Assembly (NCBI GenBank): GCA_946415755.1
Contig: CAMKTS010000005.1
Span: forward strand, 1-64,000
Source: an uncultured Prevotella sp.
GTDB lineage: Bacteria; Bacteroidota; Bacteroidia; Bacteroidales; Bacteroidaceae
Length of the DNA stretch: 64,000 bases
Direction of reading: 5' to 3'
Shown here: positions 25,422-35,959 of the stretch, piece by piece
How positions within the stretch are numbered: position 1 is the stretch's first letter
Layout: the number at the start of each line of letters is the position of its first letter
Position numbers and translations under genes: made by a program
The notes under the pieces: generated by a model
What the model saw: only the letters and a program-made list of their open reading frames with translations
Databases searched by the model: none
What the model was told of the DNA's origin: nothing

Positions 25422-26963
25422 TTACTGAAGTTTCTTCAGCAGGCTGGCAATGCTCACCTTGTCCTCGATGATGCTGTTGAGGTCGCTGATGTTCACGCGC
25501 TCCTGCTCCATCGTATCGCGGAAACGGAGTGTTACCTTGCCGTCGTTGAGCGAGTCGTGGTCAACAGTTACGCAGTAAGGAGTTCCAATGGCATCCTGAC
25601 GGCGGTAGCGCTTGCCGATAGAGTCCTTCTCGTCGTACTGACAGGTAAAGTGGTACTTGAGGCTGTCGATAATCTCGCGGGCCTTCTCAGGCAGACCGTC
25701 TTTCTTCACCAACGGCATGACGGCGCACTTCACAGGAGCAAGGGCGGCAGGCAGGCGCAGCACGGTGCGCGTCTCGCCATTCTCCAGCTTCTCCTCGTCG
25801 AAAGCGTGGCACATAATGCTCAGGAACATACGGTCAACACCGATTGATGTCTCGATGACATACGGCGTATAGCTCTCGCCGGTCTGCGGGTCGAAATATT
25901 TGATGCTCTTGCCGCTGTACTTCTCATGCTGCGAGAGGTCGAAGTTGGTACGAGAGTGGATGCCCTCTACCTCCTTGAAGCCGAATGGCATCTTGAACTC
26001 GATATCGGTAGCAGCGTTGGCATAGTGAGCCAGCTTGTCGTGATCGTGGAAACGATAGTTCTCAGCACCGAAGCCCAGCGCCTGGTGCCACTTCATACGT
26101 GTCTCCTTCCACTTGGGGAACCACTCCAACTCTGTGCCAGGCTGTACGAAGAACTGCATCTCCATCTGCTCGAACTCACGCATGCGGAAGATGAACTGAC
26201 GGGCCACGATCTCGTTACGGAAAGCCTTACCGATCTGGGCGATACCGAAAGGAATCTTCATGCGGCCCGTCTTCTGCACATTCAGGTAATTGACAAAAAT
26301 ACCCTGAGCGGTCTCAGGACGCAGGTAAACCTTCATGGAAGCATCAGCCGAGGCACCCATCTCGGTAGCGAACATCAGGTTGAACTGACGGACATCAGTC
26401 CAGTTCTTGGTACCGCTGATGGGGTCAACAATCTCCTCGTCGAGGATAATCTGCTTCAGTGCCTCCAAATCCGGACCCTGCATGGCCTCGGCATAACGGG
26501 CGTGCAGTGCGTCGCGCTTCTCCTTGGTATCCTTGACACGCTCGCTGGTCTCCATATATTTTGCCTCGTCGAAGCTGTCGCCAAAGCGCTTGCGGGCCTT
26601 CTCTACTTCCTTCTGAATCTTCTCGTCGTACTTGGCAATCTGATCCTCGATCAGCACGTCAGCACGATAGCGCTTCTTAGAGTCGCGGTTGTCAATCAAG
26701 GGGTCGTTGAAAGCATCAACGTGACCAGAAGCCTTCCATATCGTTGGGTGCATAAAGATGGCACTGTCGATACCCACGATGTTCTCGTGCAGCATCGTCA
26801 TAGCCTTCCACCAATACTGCTTAATGTTATTCTTCAACTCTACGCCGTTCTGTCCGTAGTCATACACGGCGCCCAAACCATCGTAAATCTCACTTGAGGG
26901 GAACACAAAGCCATACTCCTTACAGTGGCTCACGATTTTCTTAAATACATCTTCTTGTGCCAT
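25422..26963 (-). CDS. glyS: glycine--tRNA ligase
   Basis: class II aaRS motifs (YLRPETAQGIFVNY, FRNEI, ETSIGVDR); start set at MAQEDVFKK. Confidence 0.95.
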   Translation of the reverse strand: MAQEDVFKKIVSHCKEYGFVFPSSEIYDGLGAVYDYGQNGVELKNNIKQYWWKAMTMLHENIVGIDSAIFMHPTIWKASGHVDAFNDPLIDNRDSKKRYRADVLIEDQIAKYDEKIQKEVEKARKRFGDSFDEAKYMETSERVKDTKEKRDALHARYAEAMQGPDLEALKQIILDEEIVDPISGTKNWTDVRQFNLMFATEMGASADASMKVYLRPETAQGIFVNYLNVQKTGRMKIPFGIAQIGKAFRNEIVARQFIFRMREFEQMEMQFFVQPGTELEWFPKWKETRMKWHQALGFGAENYRFHDHDKLAHYANAATDIEFKMPFGFKEVEGIHSRTNFDLSQHEKYSGKSIKYFDPQTGESYTPYVIETSIGVDRMFLSIMCHAFDEEKLENGETRTVLRLPAALAPVKCAVMPLVKKDGLPEKAREIIDSLKYHFTCQYDEKDSIGKRYRRQDAIGTPYCVTVDHDSLNDGKVTLRFRDTMEQERVNISDLNSIIEDKVSIASLLKKLQ

Positions 26964-27054
26964 ATTTGCTTGTAATTTTTGCTTTTTTTCGTCATTTTGG
27001 CTGCAAAGGTACAAAATATTTCCCAAAAATCTTGCATAATTTAGAATTTATTAG

Positions 27055-27062
27055 TACCTTTG
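27055..27062 (+). promoter_or_regulatory. -7 box TACCTTTG upstream of the tRNA
   Basis: matches TAnnTTTG; a divergent TACCTTTG lies on the minus strand at 27004-27011 for glyS. Confidence 0.6.
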
Positions 27063-27081
27063 CATCCGCTTAACAAAAGTT

Positions 27082-27159
27082 AGGGGCGTAGCCCAGTTGG
27101 TTTAGAGCGCTGCAGTCACATTGCAGAGGTCATCGGTTCGAGCCCGATCGTCCCTACCA
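27082..27159 (+). tRNA. tRNA, anticodon read as CAC (Val), CCA encoded
   Basis: acceptor AGGGGCG/CGTCCCT, anticodon arm CTGCA-GTCACAT-TGCAG, T arm ATCGG-TTCGAGC-CCGAT. Confidence 0.85.
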
Positions 27160-27166
27160 ACAAGGA

Positions 27167-27194
27167 AGAGCTGAGAGATTTCTCGGCTCTTTTT
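27167..27194 (+). terminator. intrinsic terminator after the tRNA
   Basis: agagctgaga-gatt-tctcggctct-tttt. Confidence 0.8.
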
Positions 27195-27308
27195 CTTTGT
27201 CGTTTTTGTCTCTTTAAAGGCATTTCGCGATGAAAAAAAGAATTTTTTTTTGCTTTCTCGCTTTTTTTTCGTATTTTTGCAGGAAATTTGGAAATTACTA
27301 CATAATCT

Positions 27309-30053
27309 ATGGATGACGAGATAAAAGAAGACGGTGGTGTGTACCAACCGTCAGAGACCTTGGAGCAGGATGTTTCAGAAGAACAGAAGGGCAGTACGGA
27401 GGATGAAGAGTTGACGGCTGCAGAGGGACACTCTGACTACCAGCCCGTGAACCGGTTTGACGCTGCTGCCGTGCATCATCTGAGTGGGATGTATCAGAAC
27501 TGGTTCCTGGATTACGCCTCGTACGTAATCCTCGATCGTGCCGTGCCGCATATCGAGGACGGACTGAAACCTGTTCAGCGGCGCATCCTACACTCGATGA
27601 AGCGCATGGATGACGGCAGATATAATAAGGTGGCCAATATCGTGGGGCATACCATGCAGTTTCATCCACACGGAGATGCCTCCATCGGCGACGCACTGGT
27701 GCAGATGGGGCAGAAAGACCTGCTCATAGATACGCAGGGCAACTGGGGAAATATCCTCACGGGCAACAAGGCCGCAGCCCCCCGTTATATCGAGGCCCGA
27801 TTGTCTAAGTTTGCCTTAGACACCGTCTTCAATCCCAAGACCACCGAATGGCAGATGTCATACGACGGTCGTAACAAGGAACCGATCACGCTACCGGTGA
27901 AGTATCCGCTGCTGCTGGCACAGGGTGCCGACGGCATTGCCGTGGGACTGTCGACAAAGATACTGCCGCACAACTTCGTGGAAATCTGCGATGCCGCCAT
28001 AGCCTATCTGCATGGAGAGGATTTCCAGCTGTATCCTGACTTTCCCACAGGTGGCAGCATCGATGTCAGCAAGTATAACGACGGACAGCGTGGCGGGGTG
28101 CTGAAGGTAAGGGCCAAAATTGAGAAACAAGACCCCAAGACGCTGGTGATTCGTGAGATTCCTTTCTCGAAGACTACGGAGACCATCATAGACTCTATCC
28201 TGAAAGCCGTTGAGAAGGGGAAAATCAAGGCCCGCCATGTGGAGGATTTGACGGCTGCCAAGGTGGAGATACAGGTGCAGCTGGCACCTGGCGTTTCGTC
28301 GGACAAGACGCTTGATGCCCTCTACGCCTTCTCTGACTGTGAAATCAATATCTCGCCAAACTGTTGTGTTATCGAAGACAACAAACCCCAGTTCCTCACC
28401 ATCAGCGATGTGCTGCGCCACTCTACAGACCGCACCAAAGACCTGATACGGCAGGAGCTGGAAATCCGCAAGAACGAACTGCTTGAGCAATTGCATTTCT
28501 GCTCCTTGGAGAAGATATTTATCGAAGAGCGTATCTACAAGGATAAGAAGTTTGAGCAGGCACCAGATATCGACAGTGTCTGCGAGCATATCGACGACAG
28601 GCTGACACCCTACTATCCGCAGATGGTGCGTGAGGTGACGAAGGACGACATCCTGAAGCTGTTGGAAATAAAGATGCAGCGCATCCTGAAGTTCAACAAG
28701 GACAAGGCCGACGAGCTGATGGCACGCATTAAAGCCGAGATAGAACAGATTGACCGTGACCTGAATAACCTTGTGGAGGTGACGGCTGAGTGGTTCCAGT
28801 TCCTGAAGGATAAATACGGTAAAGACCATCCGCGCCTGACGGAAATCCGCAACTTCGACACCATCGAGGCTACGAAGGTGGTCGAGGCCAACCAGAAACT
28901 GTACATCAACCGGCAGGACGGATTCATCGGCACAGGTCTGAAGAAGGATGAGTTTGTATGCAACTGCTCGGATATCGATGACATCATCATCTTCTACAAG
29001 GACGGTAAATTCAAAGTGGTGCGTGTGGCCGACAAACTGTTCGTCGGCAAGAATGTGATGTGGCTCGGCGTGTTCAAGAAGAACGACCAGCGCACTATCT
29101 ACAATGCTGTCTATCGCGACGGCCGCAAGGGCTTCTACTATATCAAGCGCTTCAACGTGTCGGCTATCACCCGCGATCGCGAATACGACATCACGGCAGG
29201 TACGGAAGGCTCGCGCGTACTCTATTTTACTGCCAACCCCAACGGTGAGGCAGAAGTCATTAAGGTGACTCTTGACCCGGCTCCCAAGTTGAAACGCATC
29301 TTCTTTGACAAGGACTTCTCGGAGATTATGATCAAGGGACGTGCCGCCAAGGGTAACCTGCTGACGAAGTTCCAGGTGCATCGCATAGGACTGAAGAGTC
29401 ATGGGCATTCTACCTTGGGCGGTAGAAAGGTATGGTATGATCCAGACGTGAACCGTCTGAACTACGATGAGCACGGACGGCTGCTGGGCGAGTTCAACGA
29501 TGGCGACAGCATCCTGGTTATTCTGCAGAATGGCGACTATTACCTGACAGGCTTCGACCCCAATATCCACTTTGAGGACAACATCCTGCACATAGAGAAA
29601 TATGAGCTGGAGAAGGTGTGGAGCTGTGTGCTCTACGATGCCGATAATCAGGGATACCCCTACGTGAAACGCTTCCTCATGGAGGCCACGAAACGGAAGC
29701 AGAACTATCTGGGCGAGAACCCCAGTTCACAACAGCTGATACTTACTGATACCGTATATCCAAGGCTGTTGGTAACATATGGCGGACAGGACGAGTATCG
29801 AGGCAATGAAGAGGTAGACGTGGAACAGTTTATTACCGTCAAGGGATTCAAGGCAAAAGGTAAGCGGCTGACTACCTGGCAGATTGCCTCTATCGAGGAA
29901 CTGGAGCCTACATGCTTCCCGGAAATTCCAGAGAATCCGGAAAATACGGAAGAAGAGGAAGAGGAAAATCTGGACCCTGATGCCGGCAAGAGCCAGCAAC
30001 AGGTGTTTGATGAATTGACAGGACAATTAAATCTATTCCCCGATGAAATTTAA
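27309..30053 (+). CDS. parC: DNA topoisomerase IV subunit A
   Basis: YASYVILDRAVPHIEDGLKPVQRRILHSM; GNILTGNKAAAPRYIEARLS. Confidence 0.92.
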   Translation: MDDEIKEDGGVYQPSETLEQDVSEEQKGSTEDEELTAAEGHSDYQPVNRFDAAAVHHLSGMYQNWFLDYASYVILDRAVPHIEDGLKPVQRRILHSMKRMDDGRYNKVANIVGHTMQFHPHGDASIGDALVQMGQKDLLIDTQGNWGNILTGNKAAAPRYIEARLSKFALDTVFNPKTTEWQMSYDGRNKEPITLPVKYPLLLAQGADGIAVGLSTKILPHNFVEICDAAIAYLHGEDFQLYPDFPTGGSIDVSKYNDGQRGGVLKVRAKIEKQDPKTLVIREIPFSKTTETIIDSILKAVEKGKIKARHVEDLTAAKVEIQVQLAPGVSSDKTLDALYAFSDCEINISPNCCVIEDNKPQFLTISDVLRHSTDRTKDLIRQELEIRKNELLEQLHFCSLEKIFIEERIYKDKKFEQAPDIDSVCEHIDDRLTPYYPQMVREVTKDDILKLLEIKMQRILKFNKDKADELMARIKAEIEQIDRDLNNLVEVTAEWFQFLKDKYGKDHPRLTEIRNFDTIEATKVVEANQKLYINRQDGFIGTGLKKDEFVCNCSDIDDIIIFYKDGKFKVVRVADKLFVGKNVMWLGVFKKNDQRTIYNAVYRDGRKGFYYIKRFNVSAITRDREYDITAGTEGSRVLYFTANPNGEAEVIKVTLDPAPKLKRIFFDKDFSEIMIKGRAAKGNLLTKFQVHRIGLKSHGHSTLGGRKVWYDPDVNRLNYDEHGRLLGEFNDGDSILVILQNGDYYLTGFDPNIHFEDNILHIEKYELEKVWSCVLYDADNQGYPYVKRFLMEATKRKQNYLGENPSSQQLILTDTVYPRLLVTYGGQDEYRGNEEVDVEQFITVKGFKAKGKRLTTWQIASIEELEPTCFPEIPENPENTEEEEEENLDPDAGKSQQQVFDELTGQLNLFPDEI

Positions 30054-30840
30054 AGTCCTGTTCTTTGCCCTCATGTCTTGTGCCACGGCACAGGCACAGT
30101 CCGCAGACTCTGCCAAGGTAATCTACCGTAGTCACATGGTGGGTATTGGTGGTACGGATGTGCTTGACACCTATCTCTCGGAAGAGCATTTCAGAGGATG
30201 GGGTGTGTCTTTTCTAAGTACCGTAGAACGAAAACGGCCAGGACGACGGTGGTCGACACTGGTAGAACATGAAGCCAACCTCTCCGTAGCCAGTGACCGT
30301 GCCAACACCCATCGCGAAATGGAAGGTGCCTATAACTTCTACTGGGGAAGGCTGCGTGGCTGGAAATTCTTCAACGAGCGGCTTACACTACAGGCTGGTG
30401 CAGTAGGAACAGCCTCGCTGGGCTTTATATATCATGCCAGCAACGGCAACAACCCTGCACAAGGACGCTTCCACCTGAATGTGATGCCTACGGCCGTTGC
30501 TGCCTACCGTTTTAAGCTGTTTCGCAAGCCCTGCATGGCACGCTATGAGATCAACCTGCCGCTGGCAGGAGTGATGTTTTCGCCCAATTACGGACAGTCG
30601 TACTATGAAATCTTTTCACGTGGGAACTACGACCACAACATCGTGTTCACTACTTTCGTCTCAGCTCCGGAATGGCGACAAATGCTGACACTGGATGCTG
30701 CCCTTTCGCGCTCCTTTACGCTGCGAATCGGCTATCTGGGTAATATCCAACAGTCGAAGGTCAACAACCTGCGACAGCATATCTGGACACACCGGTTCCT
30801 GATTGGCATCACCAAACAGTTCTCTGTCGTTAGAAGGTAA
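30043..30840 (+). CDS. DUF3316-like secreted protein
   Basis: signal peptide; DTYLSEEHFRGWGVSFLSTVER; overlaps the end of parC. Confidence 0.75.
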   Translation: MKFKVLFFALMSCATAQAQSADSAKVIYRSHMVGIGGTDVLDTYLSEEHFRGWGVSFLSTVERKRPGRRWSTLVEHEANLSVASDRANTHREMEGAYNFYWGRLRGWKFFNERLTLQAGAVGTASLGFIYHASNGNNPAQGRFHLNVMPTAVAAYRFKLFRKPCMARYEINLPLAGVMFSPNYGQSYYEIFSRGNYDHNIVFTTFVSAPEWRQMLTLDAALSRSFTLRIGYLGNIQQSKVNNLRQHIWTHRFLIGITKQFSVVRR

Positions 30841-30864
30841 GCAACATAAAAGTAAAAAAGAAAG

Positions 30865-31911
30865 ATGAAGAAAACAGATATGTCAATCATGATACAAAAG
30901 GTGAAGGCGACTGCTTTGTTGCCTTTTTGCCTTTTTGTTTTTTTTCTTTTACAAGCCTGTGTGAATACAGAGGAACGTGAGGACACACCGACGGGAAACT
31001 TTGAAGCACTATGGCATATCATTGACGAGCGATATTGCTTCTTCGACTATAAGCAGAAAGAGTACGGACTGGACTGGAATGCCGTCTATAATAAATATAA
31101 GGTACGCGTGAGCGACAAGATGACGGAAACGCAGCTTTTTGAGGTGATGTGTGACATGCTGGCAGAACTACGCGATGGTCACGTCAACCTTGTCAGTTCA
31201 TACGACTATGGAAGGTACTGGAAGTGGGAGGAGAACTACCCCAAGAATTTCAGTGATACGCTGTCACGGCGCTATATGGGTACTCATTACCAGATAGCCT
31301 CCAGCCTTTCATATCTCGTGTTTGATGACAATATCGGCTATCTGAGGTGTGCCACCTTTGAGAATCCCATCGGAGAAGGAAACCTGGATGAAGTCCTTTC
31401 TTACTTGTCTCTCTGCCGTGGACTCATTATCGACATCCGTAACAATGGCGGTGGCGACCTTACGATGGCAGAACGGTTGGCAGGACGATTTGTTCAGGAG
31501 AAGACCCTTGTGGGATATCTACAGCATAAGACGGGAACGGGACATCATGACTTTTCTGAGATGGACCCCATCTACTTGGAACCATCCAGCAATGTGCGGT
31601 GGCATAAACCTGTTTGTGTGCTTACCAACCGTTCGGTATACAGCGCTGCTAACGAGTTTGCAGTCATGATGCGTAGCCTGCCTCATGTCACTATTGTCGG
31701 TGACCATACCGGTGGTGGCAGTGGCATGCCGATGAGCAGCTCGCTACCCAACGGATGGAGCGTGCGTTATTCGGCCTGTCCCATGTATGATGCCCAGCGG
31801 CAGCATACAGAGTTTGGCATAGACCCAGATGTGAGGGCAGCACTGACAGATGAGGCTACTGCAAAGGGAATTGACCTTATTATAGAGAAAGCCCGCCAGT
31901 TGTTGAAATAA
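30865..31911 (+). CDS. S41-family peptidase, lipoprotein
   Basis: lipobox LLQAC; LRDGHVNL; LIIDIRNNGGGD; NRSVYSAANEFA. Confidence 0.88.
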   Translation: MKKTDMSIMIQKVKATALLPFCLFVFFLLQACVNTEEREDTPTGNFEALWHIIDERYCFFDYKQKEYGLDWNAVYNKYKVRVSDKMTETQLFEVMCDMLAELRDGHVNLVSSYDYGRYWKWEENYPKNFSDTLSRRYMGTHYQIASSLSYLVFDDNIGYLRCATFENPIGEGNLDEVLSYLSLCRGLIIDIRNNGGGDLTMAERLAGRFVQEKTLVGYLQHKTGTGHHDFSEMDPIYLEPSSNVRWHKPVCVLTNRSVYSAANEFAVMMRSLPHVTIVGDHTGGGSGMPMSSSLPNGWSVRYSACPMYDAQRQHTEFGIDPDVRAALTDEATAKGIDLIIEKARQLLK

Positions 31912-32019
31912 AAACAAAGGTACCGTTGCTCGGCAACAAAAACAAAAAAGTGGTTTTTTGTTTTGTATTGTCCGTGCTTATTTGTACCTTTGCAGGCATT
32001 AAAATAACAGCAAGAAAAT

Positions 32020-33783
32020 ATGGAAGAAAAGAACATGATGAAAAACGAGGAGAAGAGAACCGCGAGTGCTGTTCCTCAGAGCCTCAGTTTCGTAGAACAA
32101 TTCGTGAAGGAAGACTTGGAAGCAGGCAAGAACGGCGGTCGCCTACAAACTCGATTCCCACCAGAGCCCAACGGATATATTCACATCGGACACGCAAAGG
32201 CCATCTGCATGGACTTTGGTGTTGCAGAGGAGTTTGGGGGTATCTGTAACCTGCGCTTTGACGATACCAATCCCACCAAGGAGAATACGGAATACGTGGA
32301 GAACATTATGAGCGACATCAAGTGGCTGGGTTTCCATTGGGAGAACGTGTACTATGCCTCTGACTACTTTGAAAAGCTGTGGGACTTTGCCGTATGGCTT
32401 ATCAAGAAGGGCTTGGCATACGTTGATGAGCAGACTTCAGAACAGATTGCCGAACAGAAAGGTACGCCCACACAGCCCGGACGTCCCAGTCCGTTCCGTG
32501 ACCGCCCCGTCGAAGAGAATCTGTGTCTGTTTGAGCAGATGAACACTCCAGAAGCAGTGGAGGGAAGCATGGTGTTGCGTGCCAAGTTGGATATGGCTAA
32601 TCCTAATATGCACTTCCGCGACCCCATCATCTACCGCATTATACACATTCCACACCACCGTACAGGAACAAAATGGCACTGTTACCCGATGTACGACTTT
32701 GCCCACGGACAGAGCGACTACTTCGAGGGGGTGACACACAGCATCTGTACTTTGGAGTTTGTGCCTCACCGTCCGTTGTATGACAAGTTTGTAGACTTGC
32801 TGCGTGAATACATGGAAGAGCAGAAGGCCGAAGGCAAGGCCAATGAGTATAACCCCGACATCCTGGAGAAGTACGATGGTACACGACAGATAGAGTTCAA
32901 CCGCCTGAACCTGACCTATACCGTGATGTCGAAGCGCAAGCTGAAGGCACTGGTGGATGAAAAACTCGTCAGCGGTTGGGACGACCCCCGTATGCCGACA
33001 GTCTGTGGCATGCGTCGTCGTGGATACTCTTCGCAGAGTGTTCGCAATTTCATCGATTCCATCGGCTATACCAAGTTCGATGCCCTGAACGATTATGCCC
33101 TGTTGGAGGCCAGTGTTCGCGAGGACTTGAACAAGAAAGCCACCCGTGTATCGGCAGTGCTGAACCCCGTCAAGCTTATCATCACCAATTATCCTGAGGG
33201 GAAAACGGAGGAGATGGAGGCCGTGAATAATCCTGAGAACGAGGCCAACGGAACACATAAGATCACGTTCTCTCGTGAACTGTGGATAGAACGTGATGAC
33301 TTCATGGAGGTGGCTGAAAAGAAATTTATGCGACTGGCTCCAGGCAAGGAGGTGCGTCTGAAGAACGCATATATCATCAAGTGCGACGAGGAACATCCCT
33401 GTGACAAAGACAGCGAGGGCAACGTGACAACCATCTATGCCACCTATGACCCAGAAACCCGTAGCGGACTGCCTGGGGCTGACCGTAAAATTAAGGGAAA
33501 GACACTCCATTGGCTGAACAGTCAGGATGCGGTGAAGGCAGAGGTACGTCTGTACGACCGCCTGTTCAACATTGAGAATCCTGGTGCTGATGAGCGTGAC
33601 TTCCGTGAACTGCTGAATCCTGCTTCGCTGAGAGTGTTGGACAATTGCTTTGTCGAGCCTTATCTGAAAGAGAAGAAAGCAGGCGATTTCCTGCAGTTCC
33701 AGCGCATCGGATATTTTACGCCAGATCTTGATTCGACATCCGAACATCTGGTGTTTAACAAAACTGTGGGGCTGAAATCATAA
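32020..33783 (+). CDS. glnS: glutamine--tRNA ligase
   Basis: RFPPEPNGYIHIGHAKAIC, LRFDDTNP, VMSKRKL (KMSKS equivalent). Confidence 0.95.
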   Translation: MEEKNMMKNEEKRTASAVPQSLSFVEQFVKEDLEAGKNGGRLQTRFPPEPNGYIHIGHAKAICMDFGVAEEFGGICNLRFDDTNPTKENTEYVENIMSDIKWLGFHWENVYYASDYFEKLWDFAVWLIKKGLAYVDEQTSEQIAEQKGTPTQPGRPSPFRDRPVEENLCLFEQMNTPEAVEGSMVLRAKLDMANPNMHFRDPIIYRIIHIPHHRTGTKWHCYPMYDFAHGQSDYFEGVTHSICTLEFVPHRPLYDKFVDLLREYMEEQKAEGKANEYNPDILEKYDGTRQIEFNRLNLTYTVMSKRKLKALVDEKLVSGWDDPRMPTVCGMRRRGYSSQSVRNFIDSIGYTKFDALNDYALLEASVREDLNKKATRVSAVLNPVKLIITNYPEGKTEEMEAVNNPENEANGTHKITFSRELWIERDDFMEVAEKKFMRLAPGKEVRLKNAYIIKCDEEHPCDKDSEGNVTTIYATYDPETRSGLPGADRKIKGKTLHWLNSQDAVKAEVRLYDRLFNIENPGADERDFRELLNPASLRVLDNCFVEPYLKEKKAGDFLQFQRIGYFTPDLDSTSEHLVFNKTVGLKS

Positions 33784-33803
33784 TATCAGGATTCTGCAAA
33801 GAA

Positions 33804-35231
33804 GTGGGGTACGACGAGGAGTATTTCAAAGGCGAAGAGTTTCAAGAACTGCTGGAAAGCTATGAGATGGCCGTCCAGTCGGGAGAGTTACCGTTTATGG
33901 ATGCCGACGACTTGGTGGACATTGCCGATTACTATAGCATGCAAGGGTCCCTTGAAGAGGCTATGAAGGCTGTTGACTATGCCCTCGACTTCTATCCAGG
34001 TGCCACATTGCCCAATGTGTTCAAAGCCCGAGAGGCCCTGATGGCAGATGACATCCCTACAGCCCACTTCTATGCAGATCAGATAGACGATCATGATGCC
34101 CCGGACTACCACTACCTGCAGGCAGAAATCTGGATTGCCGAGAACCGAATCGACGAGGCAGACAATTATCTGCGCCAATATGCCCATAGTGTTCCTCCTG
34201 ACGAATGCCAGGACTTTGTAAAAGACTGTGCCAACCTGTATATTAACTATGGTATCAGTGACAAGGCATACGAATGGCTCATGCGCAGCAAGGGTGATGA
34301 CAGCGATGACTATAAGGAACTGATGGCACACATCCTTTTCGGACTGGGTAAGTACAAGGATTCGGAACGTATCTTTAACGAGTTGATAGATCACGACCCT
34401 TATTCGAAATACTATTGGAACGCATTGGCCAACGCGCAATTTATGAATGAAGACTATGCCGGAGCCATCACCAGTAGCGAATATGCAATTGCCATCGACC
34501 CCAGTGACGCAGAAGGTATCATCAGTAAGGCCAATGGGCTGTTCAGGCTTGGCAACTACGAGGAAGCGCTCAAATACTATCGCCGCTATTCAGAAAATAT
34601 CCCTGATGACGAGGTGGCATTGTTGCATCAAGGTGTCTGCCTGGTCAACATTGAGCACACTGAGGAGGCATTGGACGTGCTGCAAGAGGCGTTGGAATTG
34701 GCGCTTCCCGACTCTGAGCACCTCGTGGCAATCTATCAGGAACTGGCATTCTGTTACAGCCACCTGAAACAGCCTGAGAAGGCCATGGAAATGATGGAGA
34801 AAACAGAGACCCTGCCCTGTGACCATATCGAGATGCTGGTGGTGAAGGGACATCTGCAATTGGAGAATGGACTTGTAGATGAAGCCTTGGAATGTTTCAA
34901 GAATGCTATCGTCCGCTCCGACAATATGCCTGCCGTCATCTTGCGTGTTATCGTCTCTCTTTACGACAACCATTATGTCAATGCATGCTATGAGATGTTC
35001 CAGCGTTTCTTCAGGTACGTGAGACAGACAGAACAGGACTACAATGAGGGCTATGCCTATATGGCTCTATGCTGCTATGACTTAGGACGTACCGCTGAGT
35101 TCCTGACTTATCTCAGAGAGGCCGCACGGCGCAATGCCTACGAAGCCCGGCTGGTGCTTGGTTTCTTGTTCCCGGATGGTATGGAACCGAAAGACTATTA
35201 TCAATACATGAAGGATAAACTGAATCAATAA
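33804..35231 (+). CDS. tetratricopeptide repeat protein
   Basis: multiple TPR-like helices; GTG start. Confidence 0.85.
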   Translation: MGYDEEYFKGEEFQELLESYEMAVQSGELPFMDADDLVDIADYYSMQGSLEEAMKAVDYALDFYPGATLPNVFKAREALMADDIPTAHFYADQIDDHDAPDYHYLQAEIWIAENRIDEADNYLRQYAHSVPPDECQDFVKDCANLYINYGISDKAYEWLMRSKGDDSDDYKELMAHILFGLGKYKDSERIFNELIDHDPYSKYYWNALANAQFMNEDYAGAITSSEYAIAIDPSDAEGIISKANGLFRLGNYEEALKYYRRYSENIPDDEVALLHQGVCLVNIEHTEEALDVLQEALELALPDSEHLVAIYQELAFCYSHLKQPEKAMEMMEKTETLPCDHIEMLVVKGHLQLENGLVDEALECFKNAIVRSDNMPAVILRVIVSLYDNHYVNACYEMFQRFFRYVRQTEQDYNEGYAYMALCCYDLGRTAEFLTYLREAARRNAYEARLVLGFLFPDGMEPKDYYQYMKDKLNQ

Positions 35232-35235
35232 AGAT

Positions 35236-35868
35236 ATGAATTTCATTACATCCCTACTCGGCAATCTCAACTACGGCACCATCTTGTTTCTGATGCTGTT
35301 GGAAAGTACCGTAGTGCCTGTACCCTCAGAATTTGTAGTAACCCCTGCTGCCTACCATGCAGCCAGCGGACAGCTTGACGTGTGGCTGGTCATCCTCTTT
35401 GCCACCATTGGTGCTGACCTCGGAGCCTCTATCAACTATGTTGTGGCACTATATGTAGGCCGTCCCGTCATTTATAAATTTGCCAACAGTCGATGGGGCA
35501 AGATGTGTCTGCTCAATCAGGAAAAGGTGGAGAAGAGTGAACGCTACTTTGACGACCACGGTGTGGCAGCCACCCTTACCGGACGTCTCATTCCCGGTAT
35601 CCGTCACCTTATCAGTATTCCTGCTGGACTGGCTCGTATGAACTATTGGAAATTCCTGCTATATACCACTCTTGGAGCTGGTGCATGGCACAGTATCCTG
35701 GCAGCCCTTGGCTGGTATCTGCACGCCATCGTTCCCGAAGACCAGTTAAACGACAAAATCGGTGAGTATGCTGAATATATCAAACTCGCCATCGTTGCTA
35801 TCGTCGTTATTGGCGTAGTCTGGTTTGTCATTAAGACCTGGCTGAAGAAAAAAGAAAAAACGGAATAG
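35236..35868 (+). CDS. DedA-family membrane protein
   Basis: ESTVVPVPSEFVV; FTGRLIPGIRH-like GRLIPGIRHLISIPAG. Confidence 0.9.
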   Translation: MNFITSLLGNLNYGTILFLMLLESTVVPVPSEFVVTPAAYHAASGQLDVWLVILFATIGADLGASINYVVALYVGRPVIYKFANSRWGKMCLLNQEKVEKSERYFDDHGVAATLTGRLIPGIRHLISIPAGLARMNYWKFLLYTTLGAGAWHSILAALGWYLHAIVPEDQLNDKIGEYAEYIKLAIVAIVVIGVVWFVIKTWLKKKEKTE

Positions 35869-35959
35869 AAGTGGAATAAACAGATTATTTCCCAAATCAT
35901 TTTGCTATGTCAACGATTATTCGTATCTTTGCCGCATCATTATAGCTATTCATAACAAT

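Noticed and set aside
27102-27347. 81 aa ORF ending RDDRARTDDLCNVTAAL
   Set aside because: Antisense through the tRNA; typical tRNA-derived spurious ORF
27891-29591. 566 aa minus-strand ORF
   Set aside because: Fully antisense to parC, no recognizable family; codon-bias shadow ORF
32437-33747. 436 aa minus-strand ORF
   Set aside because: Antisense to glnS
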